Positions 32,828 through 45,900 of a stretch of DNA of 64,000 nucleotides are shown here, in pieces; within the stretch, counting starts at the first letter, position 1; every line of letters starts with the position of its first letter. A model generated the notes under the pieces. That model was not told the DNA's origin. It worked only from the letters and a program-made list of their open reading frames with translations, and did not search any database. Position numbers and translations under genes: made by a program. The stretch spans positions 389,840 through 453,839 of the forward strand of contig JXTC01000041.1 in the NCBI GenBank assembly GCA_002914845.1. Direction: 5' to 3'. The stretch is from Trema orientale. Its lineage: Eukaryota > Streptophyta > Magnoliopsida > Rosales > Cannabaceae.

Positions 32828-35753
32828 GTGTAAGTCACTAACCACCCCACTTAACCTTCCATCGATCCTACACCCGACAACCCGAAGATCAAAGAATTAG
32901 ACAATTATTACAAAGAGTATGCATTACAAAACCATCGGAAACCGAATGTTAAACACTTATTTACTTGTCTTAATGAGTAAGATATATACATATGATTAAT
33001 GAGATCATACAATTATCCTAGTGTTCGATCATAAATCACATTCATCCACATGATAGTTTTATATCCGATGGAATCTTTGTTCATCTTTCTCTTTCAATAG
33101 GTATTTTTTTTGTCGCCAGCTCCGCTATATATCCAGCTCACTTATCACACTTTTGCGACAATTTGGCCATTTTGTCAATGACACTTGGACAAAGTTACAC
33201 ACAATCAGCTAGTTGCGAGTTCGTTGACCGCACAACAATTATATCACACAACTAAACAACTAAACAGAGGGTACACAAAGTTTGTATAAGCAACGTGTTA
33301 AACCTAATTACTATCAAGAAAAATCCCAAAAAGCACTTATTTAGTCTTAATTTCTTGCATTTATATTATTCCAATTTATAAATGTTTTTAATATCTAATA
33401 CCACACAATCATGCTCTAGCTCTACCACAAAAATCTACTAGCCTTAGCTTCCGTTTGCAGCAGAAACAATTGTTAATTTGGGCCATGTAAAACAAATATT
33501 AACAGATAGCTCTACTTCTATTGGTGAAAAATATTAGGAAAACAAAAGTACGGCAGGCAATGCATCGATGAGCTAAATTGTCTTCATGAATGTAAAATGA
33601 GAATGGAGTCAATTTGATTCCACTTCCAAATACATAAGGACAAATAACACGACTAAGAAACAATTGCAGCTTTTAAAATTTTTGTGCTTCTTTAATTTTT
33701 TTTTCAAATATATATATATATATAAAAGAAAAAAATTTCTTCTTCGCCGCATAATACGTGGCGCTTTCCCACATCGATTAGCCAGCCGGTCTTCTTATTT
33801 CTCATAAACACCCAAAATACCAGAATACGAGATTTGGATTTGTTTTTGTCAACATTTTAAACATAAATTTTATAAAATGAGTGAATGTCTAAAATACCCA
33901 TTTAGTAGAGACTCTAAACAGGCACTATTCTCTTTTGTGAGCACTTGGTGATGGTAACGGGTAATAAAGTAAATTTGTCTTTATCCACTTCATGATCCAT
34001 AAAAAGCCAAAAGAGTTATTATCGGAAAATCACAAAAGTATAGTACAAAATTTAATTTTCCATGTTACCCTAGATTACAAACACTACAGTCCATCTGCAA
34101 TTCAGCTACCGGTTTAACCTTTTAAAAAAAAAAAAAATTTTAAAAAATCCTTTGTCACCCAACAATATGCTTTATATATGTCGAAAAAAATGGTTATTAT
34201 TTTATCGAATTTGACTCGAGTTCTTTCTTAAACTTTTTTTGTTTTTAAATCCCACTATTGCTTCAAAAAGTATCTCAGTACTGGATTACCAACTAACCTT
34301 AATAATTAATATTAAAAAAATTAAAAGGAGAGTGCAGAACTTTTTTCTTCATTTTCTTTTTTATTTGTTAAAAAAAAAAAGGGAAAAAAAAAAAAGCACC
34401 CTTTTTGCAGCTCTGTGTTTTCATAATCAATTACGTTCAGTTCTACTTACCCAATATGGCATTAACAAATCTAAAAACGCAACTTATAATTTTTGCTCAA
34501 TATAAAAATGTAGATTACGTTTACCTTTTTAGTTCGTTAATATTGATATATTGTGCACGAAAAGCTAAAGAATTCTACAAAATAACCCAGCACATGCATG
34601 TATATCCATTGGACCATATAAATTATAAGACTTCAAGTCAATAAATACATCGACATGTATAAATAGGCGCCTAAGATTGAAATCCAAATTGAATCCAGTC
34701 CACACTCCTAAACTTTAGAAATAAACATCTTTAATTAATTAAATTATGATTTTTTTTTTTTTTAAAAGTAAGGGTTTGTTCAAAGTTAATGAACATAAAC
34801 AAATAAATAAATAAGAGCTAGCCCAGGAGGCCAAGAATACATAAGGGTTTATTCAAGGTTAATGAACTATTCTCATTTGTAGCATATTAGGAAACAGTGC
34901 TGACATATTTCAACAACTCCATCAATGATCAATCTAACGGTGTTAATCACTTGATAACACCCAAAAAGAAAAACACACTAACGGTGTTAATCAATCGTTT
35001 GATTACAAGTATATAGACGTAATAATTAGAAAATGTCTTATATAAGGACGATTAATTAATTAAAATGAGAACCAGTTATCACAATTATAGTATCGTTACA
35101 ATCAAAGGGAAATTCTGAATCCGTTACCCTGAAATCGCAAAACAATAATCTACATGTTGACAAAACGTACCATAAAAGCAAAACTGATCAGCAGTGATTC
35201 AATCAAATAATAAAGAAACAAGAACAGTGATCATATATCATATAATTTCACCAAAATAGCTCTCCTTGTCCCATTGTGACATAGAGAATTATTTAACAAA
35301 TTAAGTCATATTTCCCCAAATGTTGAAAAAGATCTTTGTATTGTTGCATTGTCATGGCAAGAATCTCTTTGTAAAATTACATTTCTGCCACTCTTACTTT
35401 ATCATGGTAAAAATTAAAACGAAAAAAAAAATAAGAAAAAGAGAAAAAGGATCTTCAAAGCAGTACATACAGAGATTGTAGCAGTACAAAGAGTGGTCAC
35501 CCTAAAAACAACCAAATTTTCTGTACACATCATGATCTTGCATTTTCTGGGTTCAAAATGAAATTTAATGATTTCATTATAATACCAAAATACCCCCGGT
35601 TTTCCCACCTAAATTACAGAAAAAACAACTCAAAAACTACCTCTCATTTGATGAGAAAAACGTGGGTATTTTGGTTATAATTCAACAAAATTTTCTTCTA
35701 ATATTTAAAAGTAAAAAAAGAAAGAAAAAATATAAATAAATTGATAAATTTTA

Positions 35754-35789
35754 CTAGTTGTGGAGAGGATCTGGGCAACTGGGCACTCG
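35754..35789 (-). other. CLE dodecapeptide and stop
   Basis: RRVPSCPDPLHN then TAG. Pro4 and Pro7 (hydroxylation sites in the family) and the terminal His-Asn are conserved; Cys6 is the unusual residue. The preceding SK dipeptide marks the probable processing boundary. Confidence 0.88.
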
Positions 35790-36068
35790 TCGTTTGCTAT
35801 CTTCAAACCCCTTTTGATCAGTTTCGTTCAAATTAGGATCTCTTCTAGTTCTACCATTGAAGAAGTAGTACTTATCAAACAGCTCCTCATGATCTCGGCC
35901 GCCGCGCTTCTTCTTCTTAGCTGACGTGGCATCATCATGAAATCCCGGAAATACCCTCGCTGCACCTGCTCTACAGTTGGGACAGACCCAAATCTGCAAA
36001 GCCGGAAAAACCAGAAGCGCCACCATGAAAAAGTACAAGAATACCCTCCTTCCGCCGGCGAACGACAT
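35754..36068 (-). CDS. CLE27: CLE peptide precursor, CLE27-type
   Basis: Single-exon precursor of 104 residues. Residues 1 to about 28 form a signal peptide (basic MSFAGGRR, then a hydrophobic FLYFFMVALLVFPAL core), so it enters the secretory pathway. The middle is variable and basic (KKKKRGGRD). The last 12 residues, RRVPSCPDPLHN, are a CLE motif ending exactly at the TAG. Cys replaces the usual Gly at motif position 6. From memory, Arabidopsis CLE27 has the same PSCPDPLHN ending, so CLE27 is the best ortholog guess. Mature CLE peptides are cut from such precursors, often hydroxylated on Pro, and sensed by leucine-rich-repeat receptor kinases such as the CLV1/BAM group. The start at 36068 is the only one giving a signal peptide; the longer overlapping frame from 36103 is in another phase. 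Confidence 0.92.
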   Translation of the reverse strand: MSFAGGRRVFLYFFMVALLVFPALQIWVCPNCRAGAARVFPGFHDDATSAKKKKRGGRDHEELFDKYYFFNGRTRRDPNLNETDQKGFEDSKRRVPSCPDPLHN

Positions 36069-36404
36069 CCCCGGAAAATACCCACATAAATTCGAAACCC
36101 CAAATCCGGCGTCGTTTCCCCCTTCTTTTTTTCTTTTTTTTTTCTTTTTTTTTTTGTGGGGGGTGTTTGAAAAGGAATAAGAATTAATTAAGCCAAGGAG
36201 AGATTTTTTGGTGGTGTTGACAAGGCGATGCTTTAGAGATTTTTATTCTCTTCTTTACCTCTCTGTCTCTCGAGGTTATGACTAATGACTTTGTTGTGGG
36301 CAACGAATTATATGTTATTATAAGGTACGAGTTTTTTAGAGAGAGAGAGAAAATGGTAGATGGAGACTCAATCCTCATATGCAATACAACCCCCCGCACT
36401 GGCC

Positions 36405-36410
36405 CACGTG
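36405..36410. promoter_or_regulatory. G-box CACGTG upstream of CLE27
   Basis: A perfect CACGTG about 340 bp before the start codon, next to a GA-rich tract at 36339-36350. A role is only inferred. Confidence 0.3.
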
Positions 36411-38855
36411 ATGAGAAAAATAGCAGCAGTCTATGTCTCTATTAATATTGCTCATTCATAATAAATATATATGTGTGTATATATATATATATGTGTGTGT
36501 TGGTTATTCATTATTTTAATATATTAATACTTCTAACTGTGTAAATGACTAGTTATAAACTTTTGACTACAGATTTTTTGGTGCCTTTTGATGTTCTTTA
36601 TTATTAAATTAGTCAGCTAAAAACACTACTAAGTTGTCATAAAAATTCGTTAATGTCAAATACAACTAAAACCTAGATAGTTTACTGTCTTTTTAATTCA
36701 AATGTGTTTTACTCTTGTTATTCTGCGAGCAAAATTACCAAACTGCCCATTTTAGTACGTAGCATTAATAACGGGACTGATCTTAAAATCTGCATGTCGG
36801 TGAGCACAAGCAGGAGTCAAAATTACAGAATAACGTATTAGTAAGACCGGAATTGCCAACGCGCCTCCAAGCGCGTGTCTATATCTTGGCCAACCAGGGG
36901 GCCGCTACCGGAAACTGAATAGAGGTGAGACTCCACGCGCCAAACAGGAAGTTTGGGAATTTTTTAATCTAAGACGAATTGTTTAGGTAATGTGAATGTA
37001 TAATTAATTATATTTGGAATATTATTGAGGGGTTCTTTTTTAAAACAAATTAAGTTAAATTAAGGAAAAAAAGAAAAGGCATGAGAAGGAAACATGGGAA
37101 TAGCCGAGGAGGAGGGATGGGCCGGGAATCCCGCCACGGTGTTGGTCACCCGCCCCTCTCATTTGTGTTGACGTACGTAACAAGGAAACGTGTATGAACA
37201 GAGTCCGTACGATCTTAGGTTTCAAATTTGATGCAATCTTGTGAGCTCCTTGATAACCCAATTCAGTTTTGTCCCCCTTAATATTACCCTTTTTTTCCTT
37301 TTTCTTTTCGCCTTTTAAAAAAAAAAATCAATTTAAGCTTAGCTTCTTATTTAGATTATTTTTGTTAAAATAAGAAAAAAGAAATTTTTTTTTAAAAAAA
37401 AAGAGTGGGGACCACCTTTTATTGATTGATCATGTCCATGGAGTTTTCAAAATCGATTATTACTTTAGTCGTAAAAGGTGGGACTATGAGATTTTGCAGC
37501 ATGTGGTAAAACTTGGTAGCTTAGCTTCTATTTGGTAATGATGGTAATAGGGATCAATTTCAACTCACAGCTAGCCCAAAAAAGAGAGGTAGTAGATTTA
37601 GAGAAAGATTTTGATTAGATATAGGATGAACACATTCAAGGGAAAATGAACTGGCAATTGGTATAGTGGGTTTGGGGGAGATTCATAATTATTAATGGTT
37701 TCTAACATGATAGTTTGGGATTTGGATCCAGTATTAGGTGCAGGAAAGCAGAAACATTTATCATTAATGAAATTCTTTTGGGTTTACTTTAATGAGTTGG
37801 TATAATTAACTGAGAGTGTCTTTGAATTGCTTAATTGACATTTCTCTGTATTGGGTAATCATGGATGTTCATTTATAGCTGCTTTTGAATACAGCTTGGC
37901 ATTTTTGGGAATGCCAATATCTCCTTTTCACAAAACAAAAGAAGGTAAAACTACAAAAGCCTAAGAAGATTTTGCACTCGAGTGCCATATTTATCTTCCT
38001 CTAAGCATTTAGAACAAATCGATAGTACTACACTTTATTTTCTTTCTTTTCCTTTTTTCCATTAAAGAACTAACATCTCTTTTGTGATAAATGAAATTAC
38101 TTCAATAATTGGATATTACTTACAGGATCATGACATTGTACAACTTCACGTGTAAACAAACGACCATAAGTCAAGTGTCACATGCTGATAAAATTTTAAG
38201 GCAAATTAAATATGACCTAGCTACAATAAAATAAAACTAGTTAAAGATATATAACGTCTATTATATGCATCAATCAAACTATTATACTGGACCTTTTTGC
38301 AACCAAGCGAAAAGAGTAATAGGAAGGAGAATATCAAAGTCAAAGACATATGTACCTTGGGATACACACACCAAAAAGAAATGAAGATTTTGTATATGAA
38401 TTGACCGGAAAAAAAAATGAAGTGACAGTAAATAAAATTATTGAGTTGAAAACTGGACAAAAAAGCAAACATCCTGAAAAGGGCTCAGATGACTGAAGTG
38501 AAGTAAATATTGACTCTGGCAAAGCAAAGTAATAAAACAAGTAAACGAAAAAACCAGAGAGAAATTAACAGTAAAAGAAGCAGCTATACATTGATGAGCA
38601 CTAGTGTTGAAAGAAGGTTTTTTTTTTTTTAAAAAAATGATTTATTGTTTTAAGAATGTCTTTCACACTGATCAGTATACAAGGCAGTGTCTCATCGAGA
38701 AGAGAACAACGAGTCCAAGATGGAGTAATTAAGAGTAAAGGGCAAGCAAATGTCCAAACGGAGTGTCCTTTCTTTGCCTAAGTCACAACTCACAAGAGGG
38801 TACGACTGACATTTCAAAAGCATTGTCATTTCCATGTAACTCTGACGAGACTAAG

Positions 38856-38889
<34 letters not shown>

Positions 38890-40065
38890 CAATATCAATT
38901 TAATTATTTGGACCTAGCTTCGTACCATAATACGTATTACATAATAAAGTCATACACCTATGGATCGTGGACATTGTTTATCTGTCCTCGTCGCCCCGGC
39001 CCCCTTGGTAATATCAAACCCCTTTTCTTGTTAATCCAAGAAAAGAAAAATATAGCCAAATTGAACATAAATAAGATCTATTTGATTCAAATGCGCGTGA
39101 TTCTCACGCTCCATGGCATGGTGGGATTGATTGATGTTAATGTGTTACACTGATCCTCAAAAAAAAAAAAATGTGTTACACTGAGCCCATATATGATATT
39201 AGCCTCTCTGACCTTTTCTTCTCCCATCAAAGTTTGAACTGTGCTTTTTAAAAAAAGGGGGGCATGAAGAAAAGTGGTATTTGTATTTTGTTGTGTCGTT
39301 GAGAAATAATAATAATAAACTTTCCTAAAGCCCAACTCAGACTGAGAGTGTCACAGAATCAGCAGGACAAAAGCCCTATCTAAAAAAAATCTGATCTTCT
39401 GCAGCCAATAAAGTCGAAAGCTTTTAAGCTTATACTCGGATTTTGTACTCACTCTAGGTGTCCTTTCTGCTCCGCTTTTTCTTCTTTTTTTCCATTTTCT
39501 GCTTCAACCCTTTGCTCCAATTATGGCATCCTTTTATTACGTTTGCCTCTTTCTACTTGGCCTCTTTCCCCTCTTGCCTTTTCCCTCCTTTCTTTCTCTC
39601 AAAAACACGCATTTCATGGCTTAATATTAGTGATATTGTTCCCTTGCAGCGTATGTAAATTATGATAATTTCAGGTCGATCGACCCACATTTATTACTTT
39701 TATTTGTTCGAATTAATAACTAATTTTATTCCCTGTTATAACCTTGGTATGGAAAATTGGACCACACAAACTAGCACATAAAATATACACACATTATGAA
39801 TATCACTACTTAATGGGATTCAACAAATAATCTAGCTCTATATATCAAACTAATAAATATACTTCTATTAGTGAGAACATAAAATCTCTAAAATTTTGAA
39901 TTAACCAATAATTTTTGACTCTCAAGTTTTATTTCTGTGATTGATTGATCCCTTATCTATTATCAGTATTAGACTATTCATAAGCAATAGTCTACACTTC
40001 CTCCGATCCTAGCTGGAAATAAGAATATAGTATTCCTTGCTAACCTCGTATGAATGTAATTATAA
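36411..40065. other. Intergenic region, no gene
   Basis: No supported coding region. Mixed (TA)/(TG) repeats lie at 36462-36501 and (GA)n at 38858-38886. A GC-rich patch at 37080-37160 has no motif. A 33-codon signal-peptide-like frame at 39523-39624 is listed among the findings but is too weak to call a gene. Confidence 0.5.
38858..38886. repeat. (GA)n microsatellite
   Basis: Pure GA run of about 29 bp. Confidence 0.93.
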
Positions 40066-40417
40066 AAGTAAACTGCAAAAAGATATTTTGAAATTTGCAT
40101 GTTCTACAATTTAAATTCTGAATTTTGAACTCTGTAACATAATATCCTGAGATTAGGAATTTCTTAAAATTAATACAATGAGTTGACTTTTTGAATAACT
40201 TTAACTAATAAAAAGACAATAATATCCTCAAAATTAAAGAGAATAATAACGATTAATCCAGCTTTTATGGAGGATATTTTTTTTTTCATTATTAAAATTG
40301 GTGTTTAGGATATTAATTTTCAGAAATTCTTCTTATGATATTATTTTGCAGAATCCAAAATTTAAAATTTAAATTAAAGAACACTCAAACTTGAGAATAT
40401 TTTTTTACAGTTCATCC
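40066..40417. mobile_element. MITE with 9-bp TSD, 352 bp
   Basis: The exact 9-bp duplication TAATTATAA flanks it (40057-40065, 40418-40426). The left arm AAGTAAACTGCAAAAAGATA and the reverse complement of the right arm, GGATGAACTGTAAAAAAATA, match imperfectly for about 100 bp, sharing later words such as ACAATTTAAATTCTGAATTTT versus its variant. There is no coding sequence. A 9-bp TSD suggests a Mutator-type origin, though the end sequence differs from the 172-bp family. Confidence 0.8.
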
Positions 40418-40426
40418 TAATTATAA

Positions 40427-41367
40427 TAATCCAATCAGAATCTAAGACTAAAGATCTTACTACTGTAAACATGTTATACAACCTTAGCTTATATTATATA
40501 TAACAATATAGATACAAAATACAAAACTATATATCCTGCCTATTAAAGCAAATTGTGCCAAATTATGAGCGATAGATTCATAGCTAGCCATACCTAGTTA
40601 GTGAAACTAAAAGACGTAAGATATTTTAAATGATAAGACTCTCCATGGCAAAAATGTAAAAGTATATTTGTAAAATTTTTATTTAAAATGTGAAGAATTC
40701 TAGGTCAAAGTTTTTTTTTTCTTTTTCGTTTTTCTTTTTTTTTTCTTTGGTTTTTGAAGTGAAATTCTAGGTCAAAGATAAACTCACTCAATTTTTTTTT
40801 TTAGGGGATGGAATGGTGCACCAATTTCGAAACCAAAACTGAGTGTGGTACAAGAGATAAGATGGTGAATAGTAGTATTTTGCAGGTAAAGTAAGAGACT
40901 CAAAAAGGAAACACTAATTAGATGGACACAATCTTCTTCAAGTTTATCACACTCGTAAATTTGGATTACGGCTGACAGCTGAAGCAGCTAATAATGCTGT
41001 GATCACGGTGCGTGCCTACCCGATAATGCCACATATGGCTCGCTTTTTGTGACCCTTTTTATTTTTCTTTTTTCTTTTCTTTTCTTTTTTTCTTGACTAT
41101 GTTTTTTTATTTATTTCTTCAAGAAAAGAAAATGGAAATATAGTGTCAAGAAAGAAGAGACATAAATAAGAGGATGGGTTGCTTCAAGTTTTAACTCTCA
41201 GAGTCATGCTGAGCTGAGGTCGTAGGAGACAGAAATCTAAATAATAGGTTTAATTAATTTCTTAGGTTATTCTGGTTAAGTTTTTTTCCTGTTTTTTTTT
41301 TTTCTTGTATAAAAAAAATTCTAGAAAGTGTAAATTTTGAGAAACTTCTGTATCATCATTTGAAAAA
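40427..41367. other. Intergenic DNA, no gene
   Basis: AT-rich with long pyrimidine tracts at 40710-40760 and 41050-41110. No coding motif. Confidence 0.5.
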
Positions 41368-41539
41368 AGGGATGACTACAGTAGGGGCGTCCCTACGTAA
41401 AGTCATGCCTTAATTATCGTTGGATGGGAATTTGTGGAGAATAACGAGAATCTGTGGAGAATCTATTTATATACAGATTCCCATTCAACGGTGAATAGAC
41501 AGGGCCCTACGTAGGGGCGTCCCTGCTGTAGACGCCCCC
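41368..41539. mobile_element. Mutator-type MITE, copy C (172 bp)
   Basis: Exact 9-bp TSD TTTGAAAAA (41359-41367, 41540-41548). Ends are AGGGATGACTACAGTAGGGG and (reverse complement) GGGGGCGTCTACAGCAGGGA. The length equals copy B and only scattered substitutions separate the two, so both come from the same recent burst. Confidence 0.92.
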
Positions 41540-41548
41540 TTTGAAAAA

Positions 41549-42699
41549 TATTTTACTAATTTTTGAGTTCGAAGTTTAGAAAACATTTACTATCACGTAA
41601 GTTTCACTCTCTCTGTACTCTCAAAAAAAAAAAAAAAAAAACACTCTGTTATTAACTATTTTTTCATTCGTCCGACAATCCACATTTACTCATTTTTTAC
41701 TCTCTATAGTTTGACATTGAATGCAGATTAATAGCACAACTAGGACTTATTATAGCAGAACTTTCGCAATCTAAAGTGGAGAGGGTCAAACTTTCGCAAT
41801 AAAGATGATCTATTACAGTGCACTACTTAGATTGCAGAGCCTATAGCAGAAATGGGGAAATATTTTAGTTTATTAAAAAAATGTCGGCTCTCTCTTTTAA
41901 CGTTAAAAATATATCAATTAGTATGCTGGTAATATCAATTGATTTATACGGACATAGACTATACGAACAAAAAAATAGGGGGGAATTTTCTACAATCGAG
42001 CAGTCCGAGAAAGACACCGAACACTAATTCTCCGAGTCTGCAGTTGATCGGATAGATTTGAGCAAGTTAGGCTCAATCCAAACCATCAGTTAAAAATAAA
42101 ATAAAATCCCCGATCAGTCGGTGTTTTGAAATTTGAATTGACTGGGCAGAATACAGGAACATCCCTCTCAACAATACTGTCTCACATAGTCCCAAACCAA
42201 ACTCACGAGCACGACCATGTCTGCCTCAGTCCTAAGCCCTCACACTCCCTTACTCTTGATATACTCTTATGAATCAAACAGCTCCTCAGGCTGTGTAACA
42301 TTTTCCTCGGAAAAGAAAAGAACATCCCCAAAAAACAAAATTCTGAACCTCGAGGAATACCATGAACATTTTAACTAAATTTTGTTTCACTCATTTTAAC
42401 ATATATTGTGATATACTCGTAATTTTTTAGTTTAGGGAAATAAATAAATATTTAGAAGCCGACCCACCAAAATAACCCATAGCCACAAGTTTAGCTTAAC
42501 AACAACATCATTCCAATAACAGTTGAAATGTGATTTTGCATATGTGGCCTTAGCAAGCTGTCATAATAATAGCTCGTATACATAACTACATAAACGGAAT
42601 GCATAGTAAAGTTCAAGTCATACACATCAGAAAGGCATCCCAAACCCACAAACTATCAAGAGCAAAACTTGGAAGCTATCTATTGCATTAGTTTTTATG
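41549..42699. other. Intergenic DNA and 3' flank of the DUF1218 gene
   Basis: No coding region. The part next to 42700 should include the 3' UTR of the minus-strand gene; no poly-A signal could be chosen with confidence. Confidence 0.5.
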
Positions 42700-42967
42700 C
42701 TATGCATACCCAGCCATCCCAACAGTTGAGCTTGAACGATTTGTTTTATGTGCTGCCTGATTATTAGTTGCCTTGGTGAAGTACATGTAGTAATACACGT
42801 TTAGAATCATAGTTGCAACCACAAATATTGCCCCGGCAACAAAAACACCTTTCCGCAATGATTCACAAGAGAAGTTCTGAGCATAAATAATCGCTCGGTA
42901 CTTTGTGTGATACGCATTCCTTGTCGCACCTGCAATCAGACACGCCTCTGCTACCAGAAAAGTCACC
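42700..42967 (-). other. DUF1218 exon 3
   Basis: Completes helix 3 (from Trp102 on), the TRNAYHTKYR loop, helix 4 and a polar tail ending TVGMAGYA. Confidence 0.92.
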
Positions 42968-45900
42968 CTGTCGAAAAACATAACAGGTGTTAAGATTGAA
43001 CTAAAGCTGGAGTTGGCGAAAAATAACGTATTCTAAAAAGCTCATCATGATAAGTAAATGTAAAAAAAACAATGTATATACTATGAACTGGCAGTCTGGC
43101 ACTATAAAAGATTTGCAACGAGTTCCAGCACCGATAGAGGAGCCAGCACTAAACAGAACAAACAGTATTATGAACACAGCATGAGCTAGAAATTCTCAAA
43201 AAGAAAAAAAGAACACCGCAAGATACCATATCAAACAGTATCAAGGCAGTTACTGCTGTATCCTTCAGGTTGTAGAAGCTCATCCTAGTTCCAAGTCCAA
43301 ACCGTATGTATCTCATAATTCATCAACCGAAAAAAAAAAAAGGTGTACATATCATAGATGGTCAATTAGGATTTGGAATGAGTTTCTGGCAATGCCAGAG
43401 GAGCCAGCAAAACTGCGCTAAGAACAGTCGCAACTGTCCAATCCTAGCCATTGATGAGTATGGGCCTCAATACGTCCCACGGTGGGACCCACACCAATCA
43501 ATGATCAAAATTAAATAGTTGCATTCATCGTGCCTTCTCAGCATTTCCCAGAGCCAGCAAAAACAAGAAAACACAAGGTATGAGATAGAAATAGAAATAC
43601 TCTAATGAAAACAAAACACGAGCAAAATAACATATCAAGCATAGTTCGAATCAGTCAAAGAAAAGCAAATAGCAAAAGGTGATGTCTACTTAATTAGTTC
43701 TGGCATGATGAATAGGAAAGTCTTGATATAAGATTTTTTAAAGTATGCTGAGTCCCCAAGTCAGAGGCGCAGCATATCATGAACATCAATCTCACACACA
43801 CACACACACACACGTAAAAAGGAATATAAAAACTCTCACCATGATGAGACAAAATATATGATGGACCAAGCTCGGTTTCCACCAGGGGCTAAGGGTCTCC
43901 CAAAACACATGCACTTTGTCACTCCCATAAGTAGAGATTCACTTGAGAGAAGAAACAAAAATCCCCCGACTCCATAACCCGTAGCAACATCTGAGTTATA
44001 CACACAGTAAGTCGAATTTGTATGTTCATCATTAACTATGTGGCCCTGTCATCAAGGAAAAATTCGATTAGATGAAAAAAAACAAATAACTTCTCTTATC
44101 AAAGTTCAGATTAAGATTTCGACATTGTAAACAAGAAAGATTAGCCCAAAACTGCTCTCTAAATAAACAATATTAACTAATACTCAATACGTACAGCATG
44201 TTAAACCAAATTTAGATTCTTCCTGAACAGTACTGCTATAACCAATGAGAAAGCATTAGAATTCCTCTGCAATCTAAGGATGTGCACACGCCAGTATTCC
44301 ACCATTCTTGACTTCGAAAAATCAAGTACTACATGGCAAATTCTCTAACCAACTGTTCCTCACAAATTTTTACATAAGAAAGACTTGTTATATTGACGTC
44401 CATGCTATCAATAACTTGACACTCCCTTTTAAGTCGTGATTATGTGTCCACTTTTGACCGATAAACCTATCAAACTGAGATACCTACAAACAAAACTCAA
44501 CTTCTATACTGTCTCAAATATGCTATGCTCCGTTACTCAAGAATCAATTATTTAAACCAGTAGTTAATGAATCAAACCTCCAACATCAATAAATTGACCA
44601 GAAGACATAAACCTAGAGCAAGCACTTTCAACATCCAAGAACTTGCAAATAAGTGTCTTTGAGAATTCACCTCATTCATTGCTTATTCAGGGCCCATATC
44701 ATAAAATAATGATAGTAAATGAAGCGAAAAAGATGTGCTATTTGTACATAGGAACTTAACAGGTTAAAAAAAAAAAAAAAAATCAATGCGGCAAAATGAA
44801 CCTGAACAAGTTAGAATTTGATGCATGTAGTAATGTAAATTTCAAAGCCTTCAGATTTCATCACACGGAACAAATAATTGCAATCATCTAAAGAACCAAA
44901 CTCTAGACCAAGAAAATTTATCAAACATAAACTAAATATCCGTTCCACCAGCTGTCAAGACAATAATCATGAGAAAGATAAAAACACACAGGATCAACAT
45001 CGCAAATTAAGTGGAAGCAAGCAAACAACTACCATTTGTTGCCAACTAATTTCGGTTTATACATAATGAACTTGTCGACTTTCATGTAACAAATGTCTAA
45101 TTAAATGTAGGTTTCAAGAGTAGAAAATTAATTGGATATCCACATTTAACCTACTTTGAGGAATTTTGAATTATCAGTAACTGATGTTTCTTTTTGGTAT
45201 TGGCAATTGTTTTTATTCTTTATGAGAATCAGAGGCTCACGTACTTAGAACAAAAATAAATGTTGATGTCACCAGAGTCCCAGATCTGTCACCAAAATCT
45301 GTTACAAACTTAACTCCGAAAAGTAAATTGTTAATAGTTTAAAAATTTAATTCATATTAGTTTCGATCACATGGACTGAAAATAACAATGCCAGGAAATT
45401 GGCTCAAATACAAGAATAAACCTATAACAGAAATAACCAGAAGTGTCTCCCCAGCCAATTGAACAGAACAAAAGGGGCGATATTACCATCTAAATTGATA
45501 ATGTAAAACAATAGTAATGGATAATCATAAACATAAAAACTTGGGGCAATTGGCTCTCAACAGCATAGCTTTATATGACTAAGCCTAAATACAGCCGTTA
45601 TAAGTAGTGGAGAGAAAAACTAAATTTATTTGCCAAACCCAAGAGATAAGGCAAAACATTTGATTCAATTAATGTATTCTTCTGAACCAAAGAACCCAGC
45701 AAAACCCCAATTAAAGGTTCTAATGTTAGAGGATGGGTAGAATGCAACCAAGTAATGCATCCTACGATATTTCCATCCAAATTTTTCTGCTTAGAGCTTA
45801 CACCAAGTGACACAACATTTGAATGTACAGCATAAAAGGTTCGTTGTACCCTTCGTTAAATATTGGAAAAGGAGCCAAAATTGAAGAAACAAATTTCAAT

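Larger units (their letters stand above)
31821..35753. other. Gene-poor intergenic region with microsatellites
   Basis: No coding region is supported over almost 4 kb. It holds (TA)n at 31864-31896 and 33707-33724, (GA)n at 32279-32300, (AAT)n at 32774-32791 and (AAAG)n at 32801-32827. The short inverted repeat GACAGAGTTTTTTCTGTC lies near 32492. Sequence at about 32490-32750 is LTR-like but has no clear ends. Confidence 0.55.

Noticed and set aside
33766-33780. TCCCACATCG-like sequence resembling a plant snRNA upstream element
   Set aside because: No TATA box at the expected distance and no snRNA sequence follows. Similar TCCCACATTG words at 28110 and 61674 are in or near LTR-type DNA.
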